Shown piece by piece: positions 22,978-29,937 of a DNA stretch of 31,658 bases. The stretch spans positions 1 to 31,658 of the forward strand of contig USDD01000019.1 in assembly GCA_900553265.1 (NCBI GenBank), written 5' to 3'. The translations under genes and the position numbers were made by a program. This DNA is from an uncultured Eubacteriales bacterium. GTDB lineage: Bacteria; Bacillota; Clostridia; Christensenellales; Aristaeellaceae. The notes beneath the pieces were generated by a model, which was not told the origin of the DNA, did no database searches, and worked only from the letters and a program-made list of their open reading frames with translations. Every line of letters begins with the position of its first letter. Positions within the stretch are counted from its first letter, which is position 1.

Positions 22978-24306
22978 ATGGAAAACACGTCTCGCGCGGC
23001 GGACGCGCTCAGACAGGTTCGACTGATCCCGGATTACACGGAAATGGCGGCCGGCTCGGTGCTGGTGGAGTGCGGCCGGACGCGGGTGATCTGCACCGCG
23101 TCGGTGCAGGAGGGCGTTCCGCCGTTCCTGAAGGGCAAGGGCTCCGGATGGCTCACGGCGGAATACGCCATGCTGCCCGGAGCCACGCCCCAGCGCAAGG
23201 CCCGGGACGGCGTGAAGAAGGACGGGCGCAGCGTGGAGATTCAGCGGCTCATCGGCCGCTCTCTCCGCGCCGCGTGCGACCTGACCCGGCTGGGTGAGCG
23301 AACGATCTACATCGACTGCGACGTGATTCAGGCCGACGGCGGCACGCGCACCGCGTCCATCACCGGCGCGTTCGCGGCGCTGTGTCTGGCCGTGGACAAG
23401 CTCCTCCACGACGGCGTGCTGGTGGATTCGCCCATCGTGCGTCAGGTGGCGGCGGTGTCCGTGGGCGTGGTGGACGGCCAGTGCGTGCTGGATCTGGAAT
23501 ACGCCCAGGACAGCCGCGCCCAGGTGGACATGAACGTGGTCATGACCCGGGACGCCAGGGGCGAGATGGGCTACGTGGAGGTGCAGGGAACCGGCGAGCG
23601 CAAGTGCTATTCCCGCGGCGAGCTGAACCGGCTGCTGGATCTGGCCGAGACGGGCGTGCGCGAGCTGATGGCCGCGCAGCGCGCCGCGCTGGGCGAGCGG
23701 GCCGAGGTCATCTGCAAAAAGCCCCGGCTGGTGCTGGCCAGCAACAACTTCGGCAAGCTCAGGGAGCTGCGCGCCATGCTCAGCGACCGCTTCGACGTGT
23801 GCTCCATGCGCGAAATGGGCGTGGCGATGGACGTGGAGGAGACGGGAACCACCTTCGAGGAAAACGCGCTCATCAAGGCACAGGCGCTGATGGACGTGTG
23901 CGGCTGCGCCACGCTGGCGGACGATTCCGGCCTGTGCGTGGACGCGCTGGGCGGCCGCCCGGGCGTGTATTCCGCGCGCTACTGCGGCGTGCACGGCGAC
24001 GACGAGGCCAACAACCAGCTGCTGCTCAAAGAGCTGGAAAACGTGCCCGAGCCGCGCACGGCCCACTACGGCGCGGCCATTGCGCTGTGCCGTCCGGGTC
24101 ACGAGCCGCTGATCGTCTATGGAGCCTGTGAGGGCGAGATCCTGCGCGCCTATCGCGGCGAGGGCGGCTTCGGCTACGACCCGCTGTTCTATTCGAAGGA
24201 TCTTCAGATGACCTTCGCCGAGGCGGACGCGGAAAGCAAGAACAGGGTCTCCCATCGCGCCCGGGCCATTCAGCTGCTGCTGGAGAAGCTGGAGAGCGAG
24301 GAATGA
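22978..24306 (+). CDS. Bifunctional RNase PH / XTP-dITP pyrophosphatase (RdgB/HAM1)
   Basis: 442 residues. Residues 1 to about 240 are RNase PH (rph): DALRQVRLIPDYTEMAAGSVLVECGRTRVICTASV, GSGWLTAEYAMLPGAT, GRSVEIQRLIGRSLRA and DCDVIQADGGTRTASI. It trims tRNA 3' ends by phosphorolysis. Residues about 248-442 are RdgB/HAM1: LVLASNNFGKLREL, EETGTTFEENALIKA, LADDSGLCVDALGGRPGVYSARYCG and GEGGFGYDPLFY, ending SHRARAIQLL. It removes non-canonical purine nucleotides (XTP, dITP). In most bacteria these are separate genes; fusions are known in Bacillota. There is no internal stop or good internal ribosome site. It overlaps the next gene by ATGA. Start 22978 has AAAGGCGG upstream. Confidence 0.93.
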   Translation: MENTSRAADALRQVRLIPDYTEMAAGSVLVECGRTRVICTASVQEGVPPFLKGKGSGWLTAEYAMLPGATPQRKARDGVKKDGRSVEIQRLIGRSLRAACDLTRLGERTIYIDCDVIQADGGTRTASITGAFAALCLAVDKLLHDGVLVDSPIVRQVAAVSVGVVDGQCVLDLEYAQDSRAQVDMNVVMTRDARGEMGYVEVQGTGERKCYSRGELNRLLDLAETGVRELMAAQRAALGERAEVICKKPRLVLASNNFGKLRELRAMLSDRFDVCSMREMGVAMDVEETGTTFEENALIKAQALMDVCGCATLADDSGLCVDALGGRPGVYSARYCGVHGDDEANNQLLLKELENVPEPRTAHYGAAIALCRPGHEPLIVYGACEGEILRAYRGEGGFGYDPLFYSKDLQMTFAEADAESKNRVSHRARAIQLLLEKLESEE

Positions 24307-24767
24307 CGCGGCTGGCTGTGATCTCCGACTCCCATTGGGGCAGGGTGCGTCTGGAGATGTTTTCGCGCATCGTGCGCGCGGAGCAGTTCGATGGAATTAT
24401 CCATCTGGGCGACGGCCAGTCCGACGCGAAGTGGCTGGAGAAGGAGACGGGCGTGTAGGTGCAGTTCGTGGCGGGCAACTGCGATCTGTGCCGCGACTGC
24501 CCGAGGGAGCTTCGACAGACGGTGGACGGCGTTCGGCTGCTGGCGGTGCACGGGGATAAATACAATGTCAAACTGGAGCTGACCACGCTTTCCTATTACG
24601 CCGAGGAGGCCTGCGCGCAGGCGGCGCTGTTCGGACACACCCATCAGCCCTTCGCGGGCTATGTGGGGCGGGTGCTGCTGGTCAATCCTGGCTCGCTGGC
24701 CCAGGGACGATACGCCGAGCTGCGCCTCGACCATGGACAGGCCGTGCCGTTTTTGAAGGAATTTTGA
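24303..24767 (+). pseudogene. YfcE/MJ0936-type phosphodiesterase interrupted by an in-frame TAG
   Basis: The start overlaps the rdgB stop (ATGA). The frame reads MTRLAVISDSHWGRV ... IHLGDGQSDAKWLEKETGV, then TAG at 24456-24458, then VQFVAGNCD ... LAVHGDKYNV ... LFGHTHQPFAGY ... LVNPGSLAQGRYAEL to a TGA at 24765. All metallophosphoesterase motifs (D-x-H, GD, GN-x-D/C, H, GHTH) are kept in one frame on both sides of the TAG, so only this codon breaks the gene. A single change such as CAG to TAG explains it. It could be a recent nonsense mutation, a read error, or read-through. Without the downstream half the metal site is incomplete. The family cleaves cyclic or simple phosphodiesters with Mn2+; the product here would be 154 residues if read through. 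Confidence 0.8.
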
Positions 24768-24780
24768 AAGGAAGGTACTT

Positions 24781-25371
24781 ATGCAGACGGAGACGACGCT
24801 GCGCAAAGCGAGCGCCGAGGAATTTCGAACGATTTTTGAATGGATGAAGCGGCAGTTTCACGAAGGAGAGCTGAAGCCGCTTGTACAGCTGGAGCGCATG
24901 CGCGCCGACGGGCGCTACGAGGTCTACGGCCTGTGGCGGGGAACGGAGCTGCTGGCCTACGCGCTGCTGGCGTGCACGGCGGATCGGAAGCTTTGGATGC
25001 TGGACTATTATGCCGTGCTGCCCGAGCATCAGGACGCGGGCTGGGGCGGGCGCTTTCTGTCGCAGCTGCGCCGGGTGGTGCCGGGCGACGCGATTCTGCT
25101 GGAGGTGGAGGATCCCGATCTGGTGGAGGACGCTTCGGAAAAGGCGCGCTGCCAGCGGCGCATGCGCTTCTACGACCGCAGCCAGTGCCTGCCCACGGAC
25201 GTGTGGCTGAATCTGTTCGGCTTCAATTACGTCATTCTGGCGCTGCCCATCGCATCCGCGCCGGAAAACGGGGAGATTCACGCGGCGCTGGAGGAAATCT
25301 ACCATATGTTCTTTCCGCCCGAGGACTATGCCGAGAACGTGCGCTTTCGCCCGGACAAGCGGCATGGCTGA
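24781..25371 (+). CDS. GNAT-family N-acetyltransferase
   Basis: 196 residues. LRKASAEEFRTIFEWMKRQF at the start, the central strand pair (YEVYGLWRGTELLAYALLA, LWMLDYYAVLPEHQDAGWGGRFLSQL) and the acetyl-CoA-binding stretch around HQDAGWGGRFL follow the GNAT fold. The later YDRSQCLPTDVWLNLFGFNYV corresponds to the family's C-terminal strand region. The substrate is unknown. AAAGGAAGG lies before the ATG. It lies 13 bases after the broken phosphodiesterase and overlaps the esterase gene by 8 bases, so the genes form one transcription unit. Confidence 0.78.
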   Translation: MQTETTLRKASAEEFRTIFEWMKRQFHEGELKPLVQLERMRADGRYEVYGLWRGTELLAYALLACTADRKLWMLDYYAVLPEHQDAGWGGRFLSQLRRVVPGDAILLEVEDPDLVEDASEKARCQRRMRFYDRSQCLPTDVWLNLFGFNYVILALPIASAPENGEIHAALEEIYHMFFPPEDYAENVRFRPDKRHG

Positions 25372-25993
25372 GTGGACGGCGCTGGGCGCGTCGGAGATCT
25401 GCGCGGTGGTTCTGATGGAAGCGGGGGAGACGCGCGCGCTGTACGAGCGCCTGCGCGAGCCGAGACCGGCGCTGATCGGCGTGTCGGGCGCGGACTGGAA
25501 CGACGATTTCACGCCGTGGCCCGCTCCGTCGGTCTTTCGCGGCCGGGCGGATTTCGGCGGGGATGCGGACGCGTTCCTGAAGCGGCTGACGGAGGACATT
25601 CTGCCCGAGGCCGAGGCCGCGCTGCCCGTCGCGCCGAAGCGGCGAATGCTCGCTGGCTATTCGCTGGCGGGACTGTTCGCCATGTACGCCGCCGGGATGG
25701 GCGCCTTCGACGAGGCCGCGTCGGTCTCCGGCTCCATGTGGTATGAAAGCTTTCTGCCATGGCTGGAAAAAGCGCCCGCCGCGCCGAGACGCGCGTATTT
25801 TTCCGTGGGCGAGAGGGAGAAGGAGGGGCGCAACCGCGCCTTTCGAACCATCGAGGACTGCACGCGCCGTGCGGCGGAGATTCTGCATGCCCGCGGCGCG
25901 CAGACCATCTTCGAGCGCAATCCCGGCGGACATTTTGACGACCCGACGGGCCGCATGGCCCGCGCGATCGAATGGCTGATCCATTGCAAATGA
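25364..25993 (+). CDS. Putative alpha/beta-hydrolase esterase
   Basis: 209 residues. The nucleophile motif is AGYSLAGLFAMYAA (GxSxxG), followed by a Ser-Gly-Ser patch (SVSGSMWYESF); a later FSVGEREKEGRNRAF may supply the acid and NPGGHFDDP the catalytic His. This is the order of Fes/esterase-D-like hydrolases. The substrate cannot be told. Start 25364 (MAEWTALG) overlaps the stop of the acetyltransferase gene by 8 bases, which supports translational coupling; the frame is open 36 bases further back but there is no better ribosome site. Confidence 0.8.
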   Translation: MAEWTALGASEICAVVLMEAGETRALYERLREPRPALIGVSGADWNDDFTPWPAPSVFRGRADFGGDADAFLKRLTEDILPEAEAALPVAPKRRMLAGYSLAGLFAMYAAGMGAFDEAASVSGSMWYESFLPWLEKAPAAPRRAYFSVGEREKEGRNRAFRTIEDCTRRAAEILHARGAQTIFERNPGGHFDDPTGRMARAIEWLIHCK

Positions 25994-26011
25994 TTGAAGG
26001 AGGAGAAAAAC

Positions 26012-26299
26012 ATGATTCGTCACATCGTTATGTTCAAGATCAAGGATGAGTACAAGAGCGAGATTCCGCAGCTGGTGAAGAACTTCTACGGCATGAAGGG
26101 CAAAATCGAAGGCATGCTCGACCTGGAGGCCGGCGCGGATTTCCTCGGAAGCGAGCGCAGCTACGATCTGGCGCTGATCACCGTGTTCGAAAACCGAGCG
26201 GCGTTCGACGCGTATCAGACCCATCCGGTGCACATGCCGGTCAAGAAGCGCATGCACGAGGTGCGCTGCGCGTCGGTGGCCTGCGATTACGAGATCTGA
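26012..26299 (+). CDS. Dabb-domain (stress-responsive A/B barrel) protein
   Basis: 95 residues: MIRHIVMFKIKDEY at the start, SYDLALITVFENRAAFDAYQTHPVHMPVKK near the end. These are the conserved strands and the H-P-x-H region of the dimeric ferredoxin-like Dabb family. Members include stress proteins and small cyclases or decarboxylases; the role here is unknown. A strong AAGGAGGAG sits 6 bases before the ATG. It is last in the plus-strand run and followed by terminators. Confidence 0.85.
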   Translation: MIRHIVMFKIKDEYKSEIPQLVKNFYGMKGKIEGMLDLEAGADFLGSERSYDLALITVFENRAAFDAYQTHPVHMPVKKRMHEVRCASVACDYEI

Positions 26300-26317
26300 T
26301 TTTCGATTTTCAGACGG

Positions 26318-26389
26318 GAAAGCGCGCGCGATCAGCGGCGTCGGTCGCGCGCGCTTTCATCGAAAGGACGCTCCGATGGAGCGGTTTTT
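26318..26389 (+). terminator. Two tandem hairpins after the Dabb gene
   Basis: First, a perfect 14-bp GC-rich stem GAAAGCGCGCGCGA / TCGCGCGCGCTTTC (26318-26331, 26345-26358) without T-run. Second, CGCTCC-GAT-GGAGCG followed by GTTTTT (26369-26389), a proper terminator shape. Confidence 0.75.
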
Positions 26390-26400
26390 GCTCCCCGAGA

Positions 26401-26459
26401 AACTTTTTTCAAAAAAATAGAAAAAAGGGGTTGACAAAAGGACGGTTATGCTGTATGAT
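26401..26459 (+). promoter_or_regulatory. Promoter of the tRNA array with an AT-rich upstream element
   Basis: TTGACA (26431-26436), a 17-base spacer and TATGAT (26454-26459), 31 bases before the first tRNA. The 30 bases before the -35 are A/T tracts, like an UP element of stable-RNA promoters. Confidence 0.85.
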
Positions 26460-26490
26460 AATACACGTCGCCGCGAGATACGGTCGACCG

Positions 26491-26566
26491 GGGAGCATAG
26501 CTCAGCTGGGAGAGCATCTGCCTTACAAGCAGAGGGTCACAGGTTCGAGCCCTGTTGTTCCCACCA
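26491..26566 (+). tRNA. tRNA-Val (anticodon TAC)
   Basis: 76 bases with encoded CCA. The acceptor GGGAGCA pairs with TGTTCCC (one G-T). The anticodon loop CTTACAA has TAC; T-loop GGTTCGAGCC. Confidence 0.95.
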
Positions 26567-26572
26567 AAATGT

Positions 26573-26649
26573 GGTGCGGTAGTTCAGTTGGTTAGAATGC
26601 CAGCCTGTCACGCTGGAGGTCGAGGGTTCGAGCCCCTTCCGCATCGCCA
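26573..26649 (+). tRNA. tRNA-Asp (anticodon GTC)
   Basis: 77 bases with encoded CCA. Acceptor GGTGCGG / CCGCATC (one G-T), discriminator G, anticodon loop CTGTCAC with GTC. Confidence 0.95.
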
Positions 26650-26653
26650 TTGT

Positions 26654-26729
26654 GCCTTGGTAGCTCAGTCGGTAGAGCATGTGACTGAAAATCACAGTGT
26701 CGGTGGTTCGATTCCGCCCCAAGGCACCA
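26654..26729 (+). tRNA. tRNA-Phe (anticodon GAA)
   Basis: 76 bases with encoded CCA. Acceptor GCCTTGG / CCAAGGC, anticodon loop CTGAAAA with GAA. Confidence 0.95.
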
Positions 26730-26734
26730 TTTAT

Positions 26735-26810
26735 GCGGTAGTAGCTCAGTTGGTAGAGCGCCACCTTGCCAAGGTGGAGGTCGCGGGTCCGAGCCCCGTC
26801 TACCGCTCCA
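26735..26810 (+). tRNA. tRNA-Gly (anticodon GCC)
   Basis: 76 bases with encoded CCA. Acceptor GCGGTAG / CTACCGC, discriminator T, anticodon loop TTGCCAA with GCC. Confidence 0.95.
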
Positions 26811-26821
26811 TTTCTTATTAT

Positions 26822-26893
26822 GGTGCCATAGCCAAGTGGTAAGGCAAAGGTCTGCAAAACCTTCATTCTCCAGTTCAAATCTGGATGGCACCT
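26822..26893 (+). tRNA. tRNA-Cys (anticodon GCA), CCA not encoded
   Basis: Acceptor GGTGCCA / TGGCACC, discriminator T as in tRNA-Cys, anticodon loop TCTGCAAAA region with GCA. The four other tRNAs of the array encode CCA; here the next bases are CGC, so CCA must be added after transcription. Confidence 0.93.
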
Positions 26894-26896
26894 CGC

Positions 26897-26930
26897 AAAG
26901 AGCTGATTGAAAGATCGGCTCTTTTTCTTA
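26897..26930 (+). terminator. Terminator of the tRNA array
   Basis: AAAGAGC ... GCTCTTT (26897-26903, 26918-26924) with additional inner GAT/ATC pairing, followed by TTTCTT; 3 bases after tRNA-Cys. Confidence 0.85.
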
Positions 26931-26939
26931 TGCCCGAAA

Positions 26940-26977
26940 CGAATCGGCGAATGCCGAAAAAGACATTCGCCGATTCG
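26940..26977 (-). terminator. Long hairpin after the epimerase gene
   Basis: A perfect 14-bp stem CGAATCGGCGAATG / CATTCGCCGATTCG with a 10-base loop, 5 bases after the minus-strand epimerase stop. The T-run is poor (GTTTCGGG), so it is a hairpin 3' end, perhaps a weak terminator. Confidence 0.6.
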
Positions 26978-26982
26978 GGGCT

Positions 26983-27897
26983 TTACCGCGCAAGAGAAAG
27001 GAGCCATTCGACCTGCTTCTGCAGCCCTGCGCGCAGGGGGGTGCTGGGCAAAGCAATCCCCGTGCGGCGCAGCTTTTCCAGCGAATACGCGCGATGGCAC
27101 AAATGCCCGCTGAATTGGGGATGCGCTTCCAGATAGCCGGCTAACGGAATTTCTTCAATAGTCACCGGAACGTTCAAAATTTCTCCGAGCAAAATGTAAT
27201 AGGCAGCGTTGGAAACAATATCCGGTCCGCCGATGCAGAAAATCTCGTTGAAGGCTGTGGAGACGGGGATGCTTTCCAGCAGGACGCGGCACAGGTCATC
27301 CACATAAATGGGGTGAATCAGAAATTTGCCGCCCCCTACAAGCCGCAGCGGTTCGCCACGCTTCATACGGGCAATCAGATCCGGCTGCCGGGAATGCTCC
27401 GGGAAGCAGCCGACCTGTGAGCCCGCACCGAAAATATGCCCCGGACGGAAAATTGTCCACGCGAAAGGTGATTCCGAATGCGCCGCTGCGTCCAGAAAAA
27501 CCTCCTCCATCTGCCGCTTGCTGCTCCCGTAGCCGCCGTCGTGCAGATAAACGCCGGTTTCGTCCTGCGGAACGCGCTTGTAGGCGGGGTGGTACACGGA
27601 ATCAGTGGAAATCACCAGCAGGCGATTCGTGAAGGCGGGCAGTACCGACAAATCGACCGATGCGGAGGCCGCGTCGCTGCAGATGCAGTCCAGCGCAGCG
27701 TCCCATTGCAGCTGCGCGCTGGCGAGCGCGGCGCGAAGGGCAGCCGGGTCGTGCGCGTCGCACGTCAGCGCGTGAACGCCTTCGGGAATCGGGCGATTGC
27801 CGCGTGTAACGCACCAGACCTCGTGCCCCTGCGCTGTCGCTATCTGCGCCAGCCGTCCGCTGACGAACCCGCTGCCGCCTAAAATCAACAATTTCAT
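26983..27897 (-). CDS. NAD-dependent epimerase/dehydratase (extended SDR-like)
   Basis: 304 residues. The N-terminal Rossmann motif is MKLLILGGSGFVSGRLAQIA (GxxGxxxG). LLVISTDSVYHP carries the SDR Ser/Thr region and GYGSSKRQMEEVF the YxxxK-like catalytic pair. FAWTIFRPGHIFGAGS and FLIHPIYVDDLCRVLLE are typical of NAD-dependent sugar epimerases and related chloroplast-stem-loop-binding-like proteins. The substrate is unknown. GGAGGAGG lies upstream of the ATG and a promoter is seen. It is convergent with the tRNA array. Codon use looks more mixed (more AT-ending codons) than in genes to its left. Confidence 0.82.
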   Translation of the reverse strand: MKLLILGGSGFVSGRLAQIATAQGHEVWCVTRGNRPIPEGVHALTCDAHDPAALRAALASAQLQWDAALDCICSDAASASVDLSVLPAFTNRLLVISTDSVYHPAYKRVPQDETGVYLHDGGYGSSKRQMEEVFLDAAAHSESPFAWTIFRPGHIFGAGSQVGCFPEHSRQPDLIARMKRGEPLRLVGGGKFLIHPIYVDDLCRVLLESIPVSTAFNEIFCIGGPDIVSNAAYYILLGEILNVPVTIEEIPLAGYLEAHPQFSGHLCHRAYSLEKLRRTGIALPSTPLRAGLQKQVEWLLSLAR

Positions 27898-27955
27898 GTT
27901 CCTTGCCTCCTCCTGACGGGAAAAGCAGCGCGGCTTCTCCTGCGAATTTGTCTGT

Positions 27956-27984
27956 ATCATATCAGAATCCGGCGGAAAAAGCAA
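27956..27984 (-). promoter_or_regulatory. Promoter of the epimerase gene
   Basis: Minus strand: TTGCTT (27979-27984), 17 bases, extended -10 TGA-TATGAT (27956-27961), 59 bases before the ATG. Confidence 0.6.
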
Positions 27985-28076
27985 TCCGGAGCGTACGGAG
28001 AAGGAAGCCTGCGCAGGGTGAACTGCTTTCATATAAATAGCTTGCAATAATGCGCTGTTCAAATACTGTTTCAACC

Positions 28077-28105
28077 TTTACAAGCGGCGTTTTTTTCGGT
28101 ATAAT
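28077..28105 (+). promoter_or_regulatory. Promoter of the ECF S component-coaX unit
   Basis: TTTACA (28077-28082), a 17-base spacer and TATAAT (28100-28105). The start codon is 113 bases downstream, leaving a leader of about 105 bases. Confidence 0.8.
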
Positions 28106-28218
28106 GAGAGCATCCGTGCCAATGATGCCGCTGAGAGCGAAAGTATCAGACGAAAATGCAGCTGGTGCGGAAATAATTATCGTAGGGTACTCGAAAAGAG
28201 ACTCGAACGGAGGAAAAA
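28106..28218 (+). promoter_or_regulatory. Leader of the ECF S component gene, possible structured RNA
   Basis: About 105 transcribed bases without an ORF. CCGC at 28129-28132 can pair with GCGG further on, with an inner AGC/GCT pairing. CTGAGA and, 44 bases later, CGTAGGG recall TPP aptamer strings, but the required helices are not evident. The length and strong promoter fit a cis-regulatory leader; the class is not assigned. Confidence 0.3.
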
Positions 28219-28806
28219 ATGAATACTCGCAATGGCAATCTGGTCAATCTCGTGACGCTGGCGCTGCTGATGGCGCTGATTTTCCTGATGGGACAGACAC
28301 CGCTGGGGCTGATTCCGCTGGGATTTTGCAACGTGACGCTGCTGGTGATTCCGGTTGCGGTCGGGACGCTGTTCATGGGGCTGAAATACGGCGTGCTGCT
28401 GGGCTTGACCTTCGGTGCAACAAGCTTTGTGTCGGCGCTGCTTCGTCCATCTACGCTGGTCGGCACGCTGATGGGGGCGTCGCTGCCGATGGTGATTGTG
28501 ATGACCTTCCTGCCGCGTTTGATGGTGCCGGTGGTGATTCACTTCGTCCACAAGGCAATGGCGCATAAGCTGGAAAAGACGGGTCTGGCGGTTGCGGCGG
28601 CCTGCGGCAGCCTGACGAACACGATTTTGTATCTCGGCTTGATGTTGATTTTCTACATGATCTGCGGCATTGACAATACGGCGGTGCTGACGGCGATTGG
28701 CGCAACCGCTGGCGGCGCTGGCCCGCTGGAAGCCGTTGCTGCGGCGCTGATTACACCCCCGATTGTGCTGGCGCTGCGCAAGGCAATGCACAAGAAGACG
28801 GCGTAA
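28219..28806 (+). CDS. ECF transporter S component, probably for pantothenate
   Basis: 195 residues with about six membrane helices: LVNLVTLALLMALIFLMG, then TPLGLIPLGFCNVTLLVIPVAVGTLFMGLKYGVLLGLTFGATSFVSALL, MVIVMTFLPRLMVPVVIHFV, and C-terminal helices. The PLGFIPLG-x-N-x-T/IPV-x-x-G pattern is that of ECF substrate-binding S components (PF12822 type). S components bind a vitamin and associate with a shared EcfT-EcfA module encoded elsewhere. It precedes coaX (pantothenate kinase) by 155 bases, so PanT-like pantothenate uptake is inferred from context rather than from sequence alone. GGAGG lies 6 bases before the ATG. Confidence 0.8.
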   Translation: MNTRNGNLVNLVTLALLMALIFLMGQTPLGLIPLGFCNVTLLVIPVAVGTLFMGLKYGVLLGLTFGATSFVSALLRPSTLVGTLMGASLPMVIVMTFLPRLMVPVVIHFVHKAMAHKLEKTGLAVAAACGSLTNTILYLGLMLIFYMICGIDNTAVLTAIGATAGGAGPLEAVAAALITPPIVLALRKAMHKKTA

Positions 28807-28807
28807 C

Positions 28808-28939
28808 AAGGGAGTTCCTCCCTTGACCCTTTCGCGCGATGGGACTGGTCACATCTTCATGCAGTGTCCGCGTGCGGCGTGCTGAATGGCACGATAAGTG
28901 AACGATTCCCGCTGATGGCTGAAACGTCGGCCATCAGCG
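28808..28939 (+). other. Three successive hairpins between the S component gene and coaX
   Basis: CAAGGGAG-TTC-CTCCCTTG (28808-28826), CGTGC-TGAATG-GCACG (28878-28893) and a perfect 10-bp stem CGCTGATGGC / GCCATCAGCG (28910-28919, 28930-28939). None has a good T-run. The last lies just ahead of the coaX ribosome site. They may affect mRNA stability or coaX expression. Confidence 0.5.
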
Positions 28940-28961
28940 ATTCTATAAGGAGGCATGGAGG

Positions 28962-29729
28962 ATGATCCTCACCCTCGACATTGGCAATACCAACATCAAA
29001 ACTGCCCTCTTTGACGGCAAGGAAATGCGCTATTACTGGCGGATGTCCACGAACATCCAGAAGTCGTCCGACGAATACGGCATCGTGCTGGTGAACCTCT
29101 TTCAGCATGTCGGCGTTCGCCCGGAAGAAGTCGAGGGTATCATGATTTCCTCCGTCGTGCCGACTATCAATTTTACCATTGAGCACATGTGCCAGAACTA
29201 CTTCGGGCAGACGCCGCTGTTCGTGGTGCCGGGCATCAAAACGGGCATCAACATCCGCTACGAGAACCCGCGCGAACTGGGCAGCGACCGAATCGCGAAC
29301 GCAGTGGCGGCGTATGAGGAGTACGGCACGCCGACGATTTTCATCGACTTCGGCACGGCAACGACGTTCGGCGTGGTCGGAGAGGGCGGCGTGTTCCTTG
29401 GCGGGTGCATCTGCCCCGGCGTGAAGCTCGCCAGCGAAGCCCTTGTCACCGGGACGGCAAAACTGCCGCGCTTTGAACTGACGAAGCCAGAGCACGTCAT
29501 CGGGCGGACGACGCTGACGAACCTGCAATCCGGCATGTATTATGGGTACGTCGGCTTGGTGAAGAACATCGTCCGCAAAATTAAGCAGGAATTGGGGCAG
29601 GAAGCCACCGTCGTCGCGACGGGCGGCATGGCAGTGATGATTGCCGAGGAAAGCAAGGTCATTGACAAGCTGGATGGGCTGCTGACGCTGAAAGGACTGC
29701 GGCTTATCTACGAGCGGAACAAGGGCTGA
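28962..29729 (+). CDS. coaX: Type III pantothenate kinase CoaX
   Basis: 255 residues. ASKHA-fold motifs: MILTLDIGNTNIKTALFDG (phosphate 1), ISSVVPTIN, the GSDRIANAVAAYEEYG signature of type III enzymes, IFIDFGTATTFGVV (phosphate 2) and VVATGGMAVMI (adenosine region). It phosphorylates pantothenate to start coenzyme A synthesis, needs a monovalent cation and is not feedback-inhibited by CoA in known members. AAGGAGG lies upstream of the start. With the S component gene it forms an uptake-and-trap pair. Confidence 0.95.
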   Translation: MILTLDIGNTNIKTALFDGKEMRYYWRMSTNIQKSSDEYGIVLVNLFQHVGVRPEEVEGIMISSVVPTINFTIEHMCQNYFGQTPLFVVPGIKTGINIRYENPRELGSDRIANAVAAYEEYGTPTIFIDFGTATTFGVVGEGGVFLGGCICPGVKLASEALVTGTAKLPRFELTKPEHVIGRTTLTNLQSGMYYGYVGLVKNIVRKIKQELGQEATVVATGGMAVMIAEESKVIDKLDGLLTLKGLRLIYERNKG

Positions 29730-29732
29730 TTA

Positions 29733-29893
29733 ATACTATTTCCAGATTCAACTGCACCATCTGCTTGCGCCTTTTCCTTTCTGGCGTCCGCTCATTCCAC
29801 TTAGCGTAGCGCTGCTACGCTGCGTTTCATTCACGTTAGCCAGAATGAAAAATTCGCGGCGCATCTTGGTGCATTTTTATCTGGAAATAGTAT
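29733..29893. repeat. MITE-like palindromic element, about 161 bp
   Basis: Perfect 15-bp terminal inverted repeats ATACTATTTCCAGAT (29733-29747) and ATCTGGAAATAGTAT (29879-29893). Inner complementary blocks are TGCACCA / TGGTGCA and a run around TTTCTGGC / GCCAGAAT. The centre is near-palindromic (TAGCGTAGCG-CT-GCTACGCTG). The inner core CTATTTCC...GGAAATAG is bounded by TA on both sides, as in Tc1/mariner-IS630 type MITEs. It carries no gene and fills the coaX-hom gap. Confidence 0.75.
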
Positions 29894-29937
29894 AAGCGAG
29901 AAAAGAAGGCATATAAAAGCAGGAGGAAGCAGACAAA

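Noticed and set aside
26893..27000. Phage or island attachment site at tRNA-Cys
   Set aside because: No integrase and no direct repeat of the tRNA 3' end were found in the window.
26537..27100. Open frames through the tRNA array on both strands
   Set aside because: They cover five well-folded tRNA genes; translations such as GARTLDLQRD are the familiar artefact of tRNA sequence.
28120..28190. TPP riboswitch
   Set aside because: CTGAGA and CGTAGGG occur in order, but the intervening distance is larger than in thiM-type aptamers, the P2/P3 helices are not found, and the neighbour is a pantothenate kinase.
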